A stretch of DNA of 64,000 nt. Origin: Pacificoceanicola onchidii. Its GTDB lineage: Bacteria > Pseudomonadota > Alphaproteobacteria > Rhodobacterales > Rhodobacteraceae. The position numbers and the translations under genes were made by a program. This document shows positions 41,454-49,743 of this stretch, in pieces. Position 1 is the first letter of the stretch; every line of letters starts with the position of its first letter. Below the pieces are notes generated by a model, which was given only the letters and a program-made list of their open reading frames with translations, was not told the origin of the DNA and searched no databases. The stretch lies in NCBI RefSeq assembly GCF_004804335.1, contig NZ_SRXY01000006.1:265434-329433 (forward strand). Direction: 5' to 3'.

Positions 41454-42335
41454 GTGTTTTCCTACTGCACCGATCCTGCCAGTCTTGAAGGTCTGACATG
41501 GCTGTCGTGTTACCTCACGACCGGCAAACACATGTCGATCTATTGGTCCGTGGGCACCGTGCTGCTGCTTCTGGCCATCACCGCACCCACCGCGCTGCTC
41601 TTCGGATTTGGCGGCGCCACGGCGGCGCGTGCACCGTTTGCGCCGCTGCGCTGGCTCGGCAAGGGCTATATCGCCATCGTGCGCGGCGTGCCGGATATCG
41701 CGTTTTTCCTGTTCTTCGTGATCGCGCTCGACCAGTTCTTTGAATGGATCCGCCATTCGGTGAAATGCCCGGACTGGGACGAACCGATCCGGCAGGGCAA
41801 CGACTTTGTGGTCTGCGCCGAGGCCAAACTGCCGCTCGGAAACGCCGCGCAATGGGTGCATGAAACCTATGGGTTTTTCCTCGCGGTACTGACCTTTGCC
41901 ATCGTCTTCGGGGCCTTCGCCGCCAACGTGCTCTTCGGCGCAATGAAAGCCGTGCCGCGCGCGCAGATGGAGACCGCTGAGGCCTATGGCATGACGCCGC
42001 GCCAATCCTTTTGGCGCATCATGGTGCCGCAGATGTGGGTCTATGCGCTGCCTGGCCTTTCGAACCTCTGGATGGTGCTGATCAAGGCAACACCGCTTCT
42101 GTTCCTGCTCGGGGTCGAGGACATCGTCTACTGGGCGCGGGAGCTTGGCGGTTCCAAAACTGCCCGTTTCACCGACTACCCACACGGGGACTGGCGCATG
42201 TGGTACTTCTTTGCGCTGCTGGTGTTTTACCTTTTGTTCACCAAGGTCTCCGAAGTGGTGCTCGACCGGATCATGAAACGCCTGACCCATGGGCAGGCCA
42301 CGGCAGGCGGTGAAGCGCAAAGGAAGGCGGCATGA
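41454..42335 (+). CDS. ABC transporter permease 1, polar amino acid type
   Basis: 293 residues with about six helices and the EAA loop METAEAYGMTPRQSFWRIMVPQMWVYALPG. VRGVPDIAFFLFF is the HisM/GlnP-type start of the transmembrane core. A sizeable hydrophilic insertion (about 95-135) between helices is longer than usual. Start appears to be GTG at 41454 (no upstream ATG). Partner of the ATPase at 37722. Followed by a family A repeat before permease 2. Confidence 0.9.
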   Translation: MFSYCTDPASLEGLTWLSCYLTTGKHMSIYWSVGTVLLLLAITAPTALLFGFGGATAARAPFAPLRWLGKGYIAIVRGVPDIAFFLFFVIALDQFFEWIRHSVKCPDWDEPIRQGNDFVVCAEAKLPLGNAAQWVHETYGFFLAVLTFAIVFGAFAANVLFGAMKAVPRAQMETAEAYGMTPRQSFWRIMVPQMWVYALPGLSNLWMVLIKATPLLFLLGVEDIVYWARELGGSKTARFTDYPHGDWRMWYFFALLVFYLLFTKVSEVVLDRIMKRLTHGQATAGGEAQRKAA

Positions 42336-42351
42336 CGAACCTCTTGCGCAA

Positions 42352-42435
42352 GGAAAATTTTGCCGGGACAAAATTTTGTCCGGGGCCAGCCCCGTCGCCT
42401 TTGGCGACTCCCCGCGGTATTTTTGGCCCAAAGAA
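42352..42435 (+). repeat. Dispersed intergenic repeat, family A
   Basis: Same architecture as at 31834: two AAAATTTTG-type AT blocks, GGGGCCAGCCCC, CGCCTTTGGCG, then CCCCGCGGTATTTTTGG and CCCAAAGAA. It occupies most of the gap between the two permease genes. Confidence 0.75.
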
Positions 42436-42450
42436 GACCGGGGGCATGTC

Positions 42451-43257
42451 GTGAGCTGTTGGGAGACAATTGCGGATTACGGTCTGCGGTCCATCGGGAT
42501 TGGTGAGCGGCTGTTGCCGCGCGCGGATTATACGCTGTGCCAGCAGGTGACGCTGATCGGCTCGGGCATGATCTGGAACGTGTATTTCGGGGTTCTGGCG
42601 CTGATGTCGGGGTTTTTCCTGGCAACGAGCGCGGCACTGGGCAAAGCCTCTGGCAACCCGTTCCTGCGCAAGCCCGCAGAGTGGTTCATCTTCCTGTTTC
42701 GGGGCAGCCCGCTGTTTATCCAGTTTTTCTTTGCCTATTTCCTCTTTCTCAGCCTCAAGAGCGTCTCGCCATTCTTTGATGTGTTTACCTCGGCCTGGCT
42801 CGGGGCGCTGATCGTTCTGTTCCTGAACACCGCCGCCTATTCGGCAGAGATTTTCCATGGTGCACTTCTGTCGATCCCGCGCGGGGATCTGGAGGCTGCG
42901 GATGCCTATGGGTTTTCCGGCTGGAAGAAGTTCCGGCGGATCACATGGCCGACCATGCTGCGCCTCGCCTGGCCTGCCTATACCAATGAGGCGATCTTTC
43001 TGTTTCACGCCACCACGCTTGTTTATTTCTCCGGGTTTCCGGCGTTCCAGCAGCGGGGGGACGCACTGTATTACGCGAATTATTTCGCGGACAAGACGTT
43101 TAATCCCTTTGTGCCTTACCCGATCCTCGCCGGATTTTTCATCCTGCTGACCCTGATCCTGATCGGCGGCTTTGGCTGGGTAAACAAACGGCTGAACCGG
43201 CATCTGCCGCAGGACGCGCGGCAGAAGGTGAAGCTGAAGCCAAATCTGATGCGGTAG
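42451..43257 (+). CDS. ABC transporter permease 2, polar amino acid type
   Basis: 268 residues, about five helices. FLFRGSPLFIQFFFAYFLFL and the EAA loop LEAADAYGFSGWKKFRRITWPTML match HisQ/HisM-type permeases. Start at GTG 42451 (SCWETIADYGLRSIG) is preferred since the frame upstream runs through the intergenic repeat. Likely heterodimerises with permease 1. A further family A repeat follows directly. Confidence 0.88.
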   Translation: MSCWETIADYGLRSIGIGERLLPRADYTLCQQVTLIGSGMIWNVYFGVLALMSGFFLATSAALGKASGNPFLRKPAEWFIFLFRGSPLFIQFFFAYFLFLSLKSVSPFFDVFTSAWLGALIVLFLNTAAYSAEIFHGALLSIPRGDLEAADAYGFSGWKKFRRITWPTMLRLAWPAYTNEAIFLFHATTLVYFSGFPAFQQRGDALYYANYFADKTFNPFVPYPILAGFFILLTLILIGGFGWVNKRLNRHLPQDARQKVKLKPNLMR

Positions 43258-43260
43258 GCA

Positions 43261-43330
43261 TTGAGTTTTGCCTACGCAAAACTCTGTTCGGGGCCAGCCC
43301 CGGACCCCGGGATATTTTGAGCACAAAGAA
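43261..43330 (+). repeat. Dispersed intergenic repeat, family A (short copy)
   Basis: GAGTTTTGCCTACGCAAAACTC palindrome-like block, GGGGCCAGCCCC, then CCCCGGGATATTTTGAG and CACAAAGAA. It lacks the CGCCTTTGGCG hairpin. It starts 4 bp after the permease 2 stop. Confidence 0.7.
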
Positions 43331-43440
43331 GGCAGGCGCATTCATTGCAAGGCGCCTGCGCAACGCTCTGCTTGCCAGATGCAAATCCGCTCGCTACAAA
43401 TTTGATCAAATTATCACGTTAACCCCGAAAGAAGGCCCCC

Positions 43441-44784
43441 ATGACCCGCCCTTCCGACTGGCTGCGCAAGAACCCTGCGGTGCGCACCATCCGTGTTGCC
43501 GCCTGTGATCTCAACGGTGTGCCTCGCGGCAAGCGCATTCCGGCGCGCTTTGCTGATAAGGCGGTGGAGGGCGGTACGCGCTTTCCCATGTCCGCGCTGA
43601 ACCTGGACATCTGGGGCGAGGACATCGACGACAGCCCGCTGGTGTTCGAGACCGGCGACCGCGATGGGGTGCTCTGGCCAACGGAGCGGGGGTTTGTTCC
43701 GATGCCCTGGCTCGATTCGCCTTCTGCGCTTTTGCCGATCTGGATGTTCCATGAGGATGGCCGCCCGTTCGATGGCGATCCGCGCCATGCGCTCGCCCGC
43801 GTGGTGGAGCGGTACAAGGACAAAGGGCTGACGCCGGTTGTGGCCGTCGAGCTGGAGTTTTTCCTGATCGACGACAGCACACGCAAGCTGCAGGTCCCGC
43901 CCTCCCCGCGCACTGGCAAGCGGCGCAAGGCGGCGGAGATCCTGTCGATCCGGGCTTTGGACGCATTCGACAACTTCTTCACCGATCTCTACGAGGCCTG
44001 CGAGGCCATGGACATCCCGGCCGATACCGCCATTTCCGAGGCGGGGCTGGGACAGTTCGAGATCAACCTCATGCACCAATCGGATGCGCTTGCCGCGGCC
44101 GATGATGCCTGGCTGTTCAAGATGCTTGTCAAGGGGCTGGCCCGGCGCCACGGGTTTGCCGCGTCCTTCATGGCCAAACCCTATGATGATTACGCGGGCT
44201 CCGGCATGCATGCGCATTTCTCGGTGCTGGATGCCAAGGGCAAGAACATCTTTGATGATGGCGGCGAGAAAGGCACCGATGCGCTGCGCCATGCGGTGGC
44301 GGGCTGCGTGAATGCGCTTTACGACAGCGCGCTGATCTTTGCGCCGCATCAGAACAGCTATGATCGCATGGTGCCCGACAGCCACGCGCCCACGGGCATT
44401 TGCTGGGCTTATGAGAACCGAACTGCAGCAATCCGCATTCCATCCGGTGCACCGGCGGCACGCCGGATCGAGCATCGCGTGGCCGGAGGTGACGTGAACC
44501 CCTACCTCGCCCTTGCGGCCATCCTTGGCGCGGCGATGAACGGGATGGAGGATCAGGCAGAGCCGCCTCAGCCGATCACCGGCAACTCCTATGCGCAGGA
44601 CCTGCCGCAAATCCCGACCGATTGGGACACGGCGATCAAAGCCTTTGAAGCAAGCGAGATCATCCCGCGCATCTTCCCCGCCAGCCTCATCCGCAACCTG
44701 CTTTTGACGAAGAAGCAGGAACTCCACTATATGTCGGAACTGACCACGCCGGAGCAGGTTGAAATCTACCTCGACACGGTATGA
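43441..44784 (+). CDS. puuA: Glutamine synthetase-family ligase (gamma-glutamyl-amine synthetase-like) 1
   Basis: 447 residues, GS fold. VAVELEFFLID (metal ligand Glu), SEAGLGQFEINLMH, GSGMHAHFSV, YENRTAAIRIP and RIEHRVAGGDVNPYLALAAILGAAMNG match the catalytic core. The absence of the adenylylation-site loop and the genetic context with a class I amidotransferase and a PuuB-like oxidase suggest gamma-glutamylation of an amine (putrescine or relative) rather than ammonia. Substrate inferred. First gene after the ABC permeases, all rightward. Confidence 0.85.
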   Translation: MTRPSDWLRKNPAVRTIRVAACDLNGVPRGKRIPARFADKAVEGGTRFPMSALNLDIWGEDIDDSPLVFETGDRDGVLWPTERGFVPMPWLDSPSALLPIWMFHEDGRPFDGDPRHALARVVERYKDKGLTPVVAVELEFFLIDDSTRKLQVPPSPRTGKRRKAAEILSIRALDAFDNFFTDLYEACEAMDIPADTAISEAGLGQFEINLMHQSDALAAADDAWLFKMLVKGLARRHGFAASFMAKPYDDYAGSGMHAHFSVLDAKGKNIFDDGGEKGTDALRHAVAGCVNALYDSALIFAPHQNSYDRMVPDSHAPTGICWAYENRTAAIRIPSGAPAARRIEHRVAGGDVNPYLALAAILGAAMNGMEDQAEPPQPITGNSYAQDLPQIPTDWDTAIKAFEASEIIPRIFPASLIRNLLLTKKQELHYMSELTTPEQVEIYLDTV

Positions 44785-44819
44785 CCTGCGCGGCCCAACC
44801 CCAAACACGTCGGTGATTC

Positions 44820-45503
44820 ATGAAAATCGGCATCTTGCAGACCGGACTGCCCCCCGAAGACCTTGAAGCAGAATTCGGCAGCTATCCGGGTATGTTCGAA
44901 ACCCTTCTGGCCGGGCACGGCTTTACCTTTGAAAGCTGGTCCGTGGTGGAAGGCGTCTTCCCAGGCAGCGCCGAGGCGGCGGATGGCTGGCTGATCACCG
45001 GCTCCAAACATGGTGCCTACGAGGTTCATGACTGGATCCCGCCGCTGGAGGATTTGATCCGCGACATCTATCTCGCGGACATCCCGCTGATCGGCGTCTG
45101 TTTCGGCCATCAGATCATCGCGCAGGCGCTTGGTGGCAAGGTGGAAAAGTTCAAAGGCGGATGGTCCGTCGGGCCGACCACCTATAACTTTCCCGAAGGG
45201 CCGAAGACCGTGCAGGCCTGGCATCAGGATCAGGTAGTCCAGGTGCCCGAAGGGGCGCAGACCGTGGCCTCTTCGGACTTCTGCGAACACGCCGCCCTGC
45301 TCTATCCGGGCAAGGCCTATTCCGTGCAGCCCCACCCGGAATTCGGTGACGGCTTTGTCGGAAAACTCATTGAAACGCGCGGAAAAGGCGTGGTGCCGGA
45401 CGAGATCCTCGAAGGCGCCGCATCACGGCTGGGCGGCCCGCTGGATCGCGGCGACATCGGCCAGCAGTTTGCGCGGTTCTTCAAGACACGGGGGCTCTCA
45501 TGA
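44820..45503 (+). CDS. Class I glutamine amidotransferase (GMP synthase-like glutaminase)
   Basis: 227 residues. Catalytic triad visible: Cys in IGVCFGHQIIAQAL, then His and Glu in SVQPHPEFGDGFV. Similar to standalone GATase1 proteins rather than to the C26-type PuuD hydrolase. In a PuuA/PuuB-like setting it could hydrolyse gamma-glutamyl intermediates, taking the role of PuuD; this is inference. Its stop overlaps the start of the second ligase (ATGA). Confidence 0.88.
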   Translation: MKIGILQTGLPPEDLEAEFGSYPGMFETLLAGHGFTFESWSVVEGVFPGSAEAADGWLITGSKHGAYEVHDWIPPLEDLIRDIYLADIPLIGVCFGHQIIAQALGGKVEKFKGGWSVGPTTYNFPEGPKTVQAWHQDQVVQVPEGAQTVASSDFCEHAALLYPGKAYSVQPHPEFGDGFVGKLIETRGKGVVPDEILEGAASRLGGPLDRGDIGQQFARFFKTRGLS

Positions 45504-46864
45504 GCAACGCACGCCTCGACACGCTGCCTGAAGCGGCGCAGGCTTATCTCGATGGGCGCAGGCTCGACGAGGTGGAATGTGTCATTTCCGACTTTCCCGG
45601 CATTGCCCGTGGCAAGGCGGTGCCAGCGTCTAAATTTGCGCGGCAAGACCACTTCTACCTGCCTGATTCCATTTACTTTCAGACCATCACCGGCGATTGG
45701 TCTGACGAGGCGGCGGAGGACATCGGGTTTCTTGAACGGGACATGATCCTGCGGCCCGACATGGAGACGGCCACAGCCGCGCCTTGGACCGGTGACTGGA
45801 CACTTCAGGTGATCCACGACGCCTATGACCGCAACGACAACCCGATCCCTTTCAGCCCGCGCAATGTGCTGAAACGGGTGGTCTCGCTCTATGAAAAGCA
45901 GGGCTGGACGCCGGTTGTTGCGCCGGAAATGGAATTTTTCCTTGTCGCGCGCAACCTCGATCCGGCCCGCTCCATCGAGCCGATGATGGGCCGCTCGGGC
46001 CGCCCCGCCGCCGCGCGGCAGGCCTATTCCATGACGGCCGTCGACGAGTTTGGCCCGGTGATCGATGACATCTATGATTTTGCCGAGGCGCAGGGGTTCG
46101 AGATCGACGGCATCACACAGGAAGGCGGCGCGGGGCAGCTTGAGATCAACCTGCGGCACGGTGATCCGGTGAAGCTGGCCGATGAGGTATTCTACTTCAA
46201 ACGGCTGATCCGCGAGGCAGCGCTGCGTCACGATTGCTTTGCCACCTTCATGGCCAAACCGATTGCAGATGAGCCCGGCAGCGCCATGCATATACACCAC
46301 TCGATCCTCGACACGGAAACCGGGCAGAACCTGTTTTCCGGCCCGCAGGGGGGCGAGACGGATGCGTTTTATCACTTTATCGGCGGGCTCCAGACGCATC
46401 TGCCGTCGGCCATCGCGGTGATGGCCCCTTACGTGAATTCCTATCGGCGCTATGTGAAAGACCATGCGGCGCCGATCAATCTCGAATGGGCGCGCGACAA
46501 CCGCACAACCGGCATTCGCATCCCGATCTCGGACGCAAATGCGCGCCGGGTCGAGAACCGGATCGCCGGGATGGATTGCAACCCGTACCTCGGCATCGCA
46601 GCCTCGCTGGCCTGTGGGTATCTGGGTCTGATGGAAGAGCGGCGTCCGTCGAAACAGCTGCGCGGCGATGCTTACGAAGGCGAAGGCGATATTCCCCGCG
46701 TTCTGGGGCAGGCGCTGGAGCTGTTTGCCGGGGCGGAAGCCCTGCACGCGGTGCTGGGGCCGGAGTTCGTGAAAGTCTACACCGGGGTGAAACGCTCGGA
46801 ATATGAAGAGTTCCTGCAGGTCATCAGCCCTTGGGAACGGGAACATCTTTTGCTCAACGTCTGA
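45500..46864 (+). CDS. Glutamine synthetase-family ligase (gamma-glutamyl-amine synthetase-like) 2
   Basis: 454 residues, GS fold. PVVAPEMEFFLVA, TQEGGAGQLEINLRHGD, GSAMHIHHSILD, WARDNRTTGIRIPISD and ENRIAGMDCNPYLGIAASLACGYLG are the core motifs. It is clearly distinct from the upstream copy (different spacing and an N-terminal segment starting NARLDTLPEAAQAYL), so it probably handles a second amine or forms a hetero-oligomer. Coupled to the amidotransferase gene. A family A repeat follows the stop. Confidence 0.86.
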   Translation: MSNARLDTLPEAAQAYLDGRRLDEVECVISDFPGIARGKAVPASKFARQDHFYLPDSIYFQTITGDWSDEAAEDIGFLERDMILRPDMETATAAPWTGDWTLQVIHDAYDRNDNPIPFSPRNVLKRVVSLYEKQGWTPVVAPEMEFFLVARNLDPARSIEPMMGRSGRPAAARQAYSMTAVDEFGPVIDDIYDFAEAQGFEIDGITQEGGAGQLEINLRHGDPVKLADEVFYFKRLIREAALRHDCFATFMAKPIADEPGSAMHIHHSILDTETGQNLFSGPQGGETDAFYHFIGGLQTHLPSAIAVMAPYVNSYRRYVKDHAAPINLEWARDNRTTGIRIPISDANARRVENRIAGMDCNPYLGIAASLACGYLGLMEERRPSKQLRGDAYEGEGDIPRVLGQALELFAGAEALHAVLGPEFVKVYTGVKRSEYEEFLQVISPWEREHLLLNV

Positions 46865-46873
46865 TCCGGGAGG

Positions 46874-46960
46874 GGCAAAATTTTTCGGGGAAAATTTTGG
46901 TTGGGGGCCAGCCCCCGCGCCAAAGGCGCTCCCCCGGGATATTTTTCGGCACAAAGAAAC
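46874..46960 (+). repeat. Dispersed intergenic repeat, family A
   Basis: AAAATTTTTCGGGG / AAAATTTTGG blocks, GGGGGCCAGCCCCC, CGCCAAAGGCG (sequence variant of CGCCTTTGGCG that keeps the stem), CCCCCGGGATATTTTTCGG and CACAAAGAAAC. The loop change with stem kept suggests selection on structure. Lies between ligase 2 and the oxidase. Confidence 0.75.
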
Positions 46961-46973
46961 GGGAAGGCCCGAG

Positions 46974-48275
46974 ATGAACCTGCTCTATGCCAATGATGTG
47001 AAAGGGGAATACCCCGACAGCTGGTATGCGCAGACGGCCCCCGCGCTGGCGCGATTTGCGCCGCTCAAAGGACAGACGCGGGCTGATGTGTGCGTTGTGG
47101 GGGGCGGGTATACGGGCCTGTCCGCGGCGCTGCATCTGGCTGAAGCGGGACTTGATGTGGTGCTGCTTGAAGCCCAAAGGGTTGGGTTTGGCGCATCGGG
47201 GCGCAATGGCGGGCAACTTGGATCCGGTCAGCGGCTGGATCAGGAAAGTCTTGAGGGGCTCATCGGCAAGGAGCGCGCGCGTCAGTTCTGGGATCTCGGA
47301 CAGGACGCCAAGGCGCTTGTGCGCGATCTTGTGACGCGGCACGGGATTGACTGTCATTTGAAGGATGGCGTTGCCTGGTCCGGGACGTCGGAAGGGTCCG
47401 TGCGCGAGATGCATGGCTATGCCGAACACATGGCCCGCCACTATGGCTATGACATGGAGGTTCTGGATGCCGCCGGGTTTGAGGCGCTTTGCCCCTCACC
47501 CACCTATCAGGGCGGCATTCTGGATATGGGGGCGGCGCATCTGCATCCGCTAGCACTGGCGCTGGGTCTGGCCCGCGCGGCGGATGTCGCCGGGGCGCGG
47601 ATTCATGAGCGCTCCGAGGTGCACGACATCCGGCACGGCAAGACCATTCGCATTGCGACAAACGGCGGTTTCGTCGAAGCCGATCACCTGATTCTCGCCT
47701 GCAACGGCTATCTGGGCGGTCTTGAGGGGCGCGTGGCGAACCGGGTCATGCCAATCAACAACTTTGTTGTGGCAACGGAGCCTTTGGGGGCGCGCACGGC
47801 GGAGGTGCTGACACGGGACGTGGCGGTGGCGGATGATCTGTTTGTTGTGAACTATTTCCGGCTCAGCCATGACGGGCGGCTGCTGTTTGGCGGCGGCGAG
47901 AGCTATGGCTACCGCTTCCCGCGTGACATTCGCGCGGTTGTGCGCAAGCCGCTGGCCCGGATTTTCCCGCAATTGCGCGACGTCAAACTCGATTATGCTT
48001 GGGGTGGTACGCTTGCCATCACCATGAAACGATTGCCGTATCTGGCGCGGCTTGCTCCGAATGTGCTGAGCGCATCGGGCTATTCCGGCCATGGTGTCGG
48101 CAACGCGGTTCAGGCCGGTCGTTTGATGGCCGAAGCAGTGAAAGGACAAAGCGCGGGTTTCGATGCGTTTGCCGCCCTGCCCTGTCCGCGCTTTCCCGGC
48201 GGCCCTGGCCTGCGCAGCCCGCTTCTGGCGCTGGCCATGAGTTGGTTTGCCCTGCGCGACCGGCTTGGGCTGTAA
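46974..48275 (+). CDS. puuB: FAD-dependent gamma-glutamyl-amine oxidase (PuuB/OrdL-like)
   Basis: 433 residues. Begins NLLYANDVKGEYPDSWYAQ and then the FAD motif VCVVGGGYTGLSAALHLAEAGLDVVLLEA, followed by GFGASGRNGGQLG; C-terminal AGYSGHG-like segment reads SASGYSGHGVGNAVQAGRL. This layout is that of PuuB and related DAO-fold oxidases. It would oxidise the gamma-glutamylated amine to the aldehyde. Start at 46974 is just after the repeat. No aldehyde dehydrogenase lies adjacent. Confidence 0.88.
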   Translation: MNLLYANDVKGEYPDSWYAQTAPALARFAPLKGQTRADVCVVGGGYTGLSAALHLAEAGLDVVLLEAQRVGFGASGRNGGQLGSGQRLDQESLEGLIGKERARQFWDLGQDAKALVRDLVTRHGIDCHLKDGVAWSGTSEGSVREMHGYAEHMARHYGYDMEVLDAAGFEALCPSPTYQGGILDMGAAHLHPLALALGLARAADVAGARIHERSEVHDIRHGKTIRIATNGGFVEADHLILACNGYLGGLEGRVANRVMPINNFVVATEPLGARTAEVLTRDVAVADDLFVVNYFRLSHDGRLLFGGGESYGYRFPRDIRAVVRKPLARIFPQLRDVKLDYAWGGTLAITMKRLPYLARLAPNVLSASGYSGHGVGNAVQAGRLMAEAVKGQSAGFDAFAALPCPRFPGGPGLRSPLLALAMSWFALRDRLGL

Positions 48276-48403
48276 CACTTCCGTAAAACCGTTTCCCGGA
48301 TGCCACGCGGCGCGTTGACGTGACGACGTGGCTCAAAAGGGCTTTGCCTGCCGCCGCTCTTGTTTTACATTTCTGAAAACATCAATTCGGGAAATTGAAA
48401 ACC

Positions 48404-49609
48404 ATGACGCCGAACATGCATGACGCCGAAGCCATCCCCGAAGGCGCCCGCGCCGAGATCGACCGCCTTTTGGCCTCTGGCGACCTGTTTCGTTACACCG
48501 CGCCGCAGGACGCGCCGGTGACCCTGTTGGAACGGGAGTTTGCGGCGGAGATGGGCGTGAAATACGCGCTGGCCGTGAGCAGCTGTTCGGCGGCGCTGTT
48601 CTTGTCGCTCAAGGCGCTGGACCTTCCCCGCGATGCGCGGGTCCTGATCCCCGGCTTCACCTTTGCGGCTGTGCCTTCGGCTGTGGTGCACGCGGACTGC
48701 GTGCCGGTTCTGTGCGAAGTGGGCGAGAACTACCGCATTGATCTCAATGATTTCGAAGCCAAACTGGATAAAGCGCAGGCGGTAATCGTCAGCCATATGC
48801 GCGGTCATACCTCCGATATGGATGCCATCATGACGCTCTGCGATGCGCGTGACATCCCGGTTATCGAAGATGCCGCCCATTCGCTTGGCACGCTTTGGGG
48901 CGGGCGCAAGATCGGCACCATCGGGCGCATTGGCTGTTTCAGCTTCCAGAGTTACAAGCTCCTGAACGCAGGCGAAGGCGGCATTCTGATCACCGATGAT
49001 CCCGAACTGGTGGCCCGCGCGGTGATCATGTCGGGCGCCTACGAGCACATGTGGCAAAAGCACCTCTCGCCCGGCGACAACTCCGCGGCCTTGGAAGAGG
49101 CGTTGCAGCGCTGGCAGAACAAGCTGCCGCTCTACAATCTGCGCCTTGGTAACCTGTCTGCGGCGGTGATCCGGCCGCAGATTGCCGAGATCCCGCGCCG
49201 GGTGCGCGACGGGCGGCGCAACCATGATCGCGTGGCAGAGGCGCTCGACCGCAGCCCCTGGATTTGTGTGCCGCCAAAGCTCGACCAAGAGGACCGCGCG
49301 CCGGATTCGCTGCAGTTCAACCTGAGCGGCATGAGCGACGACGAAACCCGCACATTTGCCCGCATCGCCGGGGAAAACGGCGTGAAAGTGCAGGTGTTCG
49401 GGATGAACACGGACAACGCGCGGGCGTTCTGGAACTGGCAGTTCATGCCGGAGGTGCCGGAGCTGCCGCGCACGCGGGCCATGCTCATGCGCGCTTGCGA
49501 CACGCGCCTTCCGGCGCGGCTGACCGAAGAGGAATGCGACTGGGTTGCGGGTGTGCTTCTGGATGCGGCCGAGGCGGTCATGGGACCGTTGCGCGCCTTC
49601 GGGACCTGA
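48404..49609 (+). CDS. DegT/DnrJ/EryC1-type PLP aminotransferase
   Basis: 401 residues. Fold type I PLP enzyme: SSCSAALFLSLKALDL, VIVSHMRGHTSDMDAI, IPVIEDAAHSLGT (PLP-stacking/phosphate region) and FSFQSYKLLNAGEGG with the Schiff-base Lys. The family normally makes amino sugars, but no sugar-biosynthesis genes surround it. Located right after the amine-catabolic genes, so an amine or amino acid transaminase role is possible. ATG at 48404 preferred to the TTG at 48395. Followed by a family B palindrome. Confidence 0.88.
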   Translation: MTPNMHDAEAIPEGARAEIDRLLASGDLFRYTAPQDAPVTLLEREFAAEMGVKYALAVSSCSAALFLSLKALDLPRDARVLIPGFTFAAVPSAVVHADCVPVLCEVGENYRIDLNDFEAKLDKAQAVIVSHMRGHTSDMDAIMTLCDARDIPVIEDAAHSLGTLWGGRKIGTIGRIGCFSFQSYKLLNAGEGGILITDDPELVARAVIMSGAYEHMWQKHLSPGDNSAALEEALQRWQNKLPLYNLRLGNLSAAVIRPQIAEIPRRVRDGRRNHDRVAEALDRSPWICVPPKLDQEDRAPDSLQFNLSGMSDDETRTFARIAGENGVKVQVFGMNTDNARAFWNWQFMPEVPELPRTRAMLMRACDTRLPARLTEEECDWVAGVLLDAAEAVMGPLRAFGT

Positions 49610-49618
49610 AGGGGCAGC

Positions 49619-49646
49619 GTGGCGGGGCCAAGCCCCGCCCTACCGG
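49619..49646. repeat. Family B palindromic repeat, copy 4
   Basis: GTGGCGGGGC-caA-GCCCCGCCCTACCGG, nearly identical to copy 1 at 24086. It lies 10 bp after the aminotransferase stop, and may help end transcription. Confidence 0.6.
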
Positions 49647-49743
49647 CCGCCATTGCGTGACGTCTGCCTTCTGGTCAGGGATGCAACGAGCATCCTGCGC
49701 GTCGGAACCACCCGTTCGGACGGGCGCTCAGCCTCCCCGGGGT

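Noticed and set aside
42289..42450. Upstream extension of permease 2 through the family A repeat
   Set aside because: The extension translates the repeat and is unlike other permeases; the GTG at 42451 gives a family-like start.
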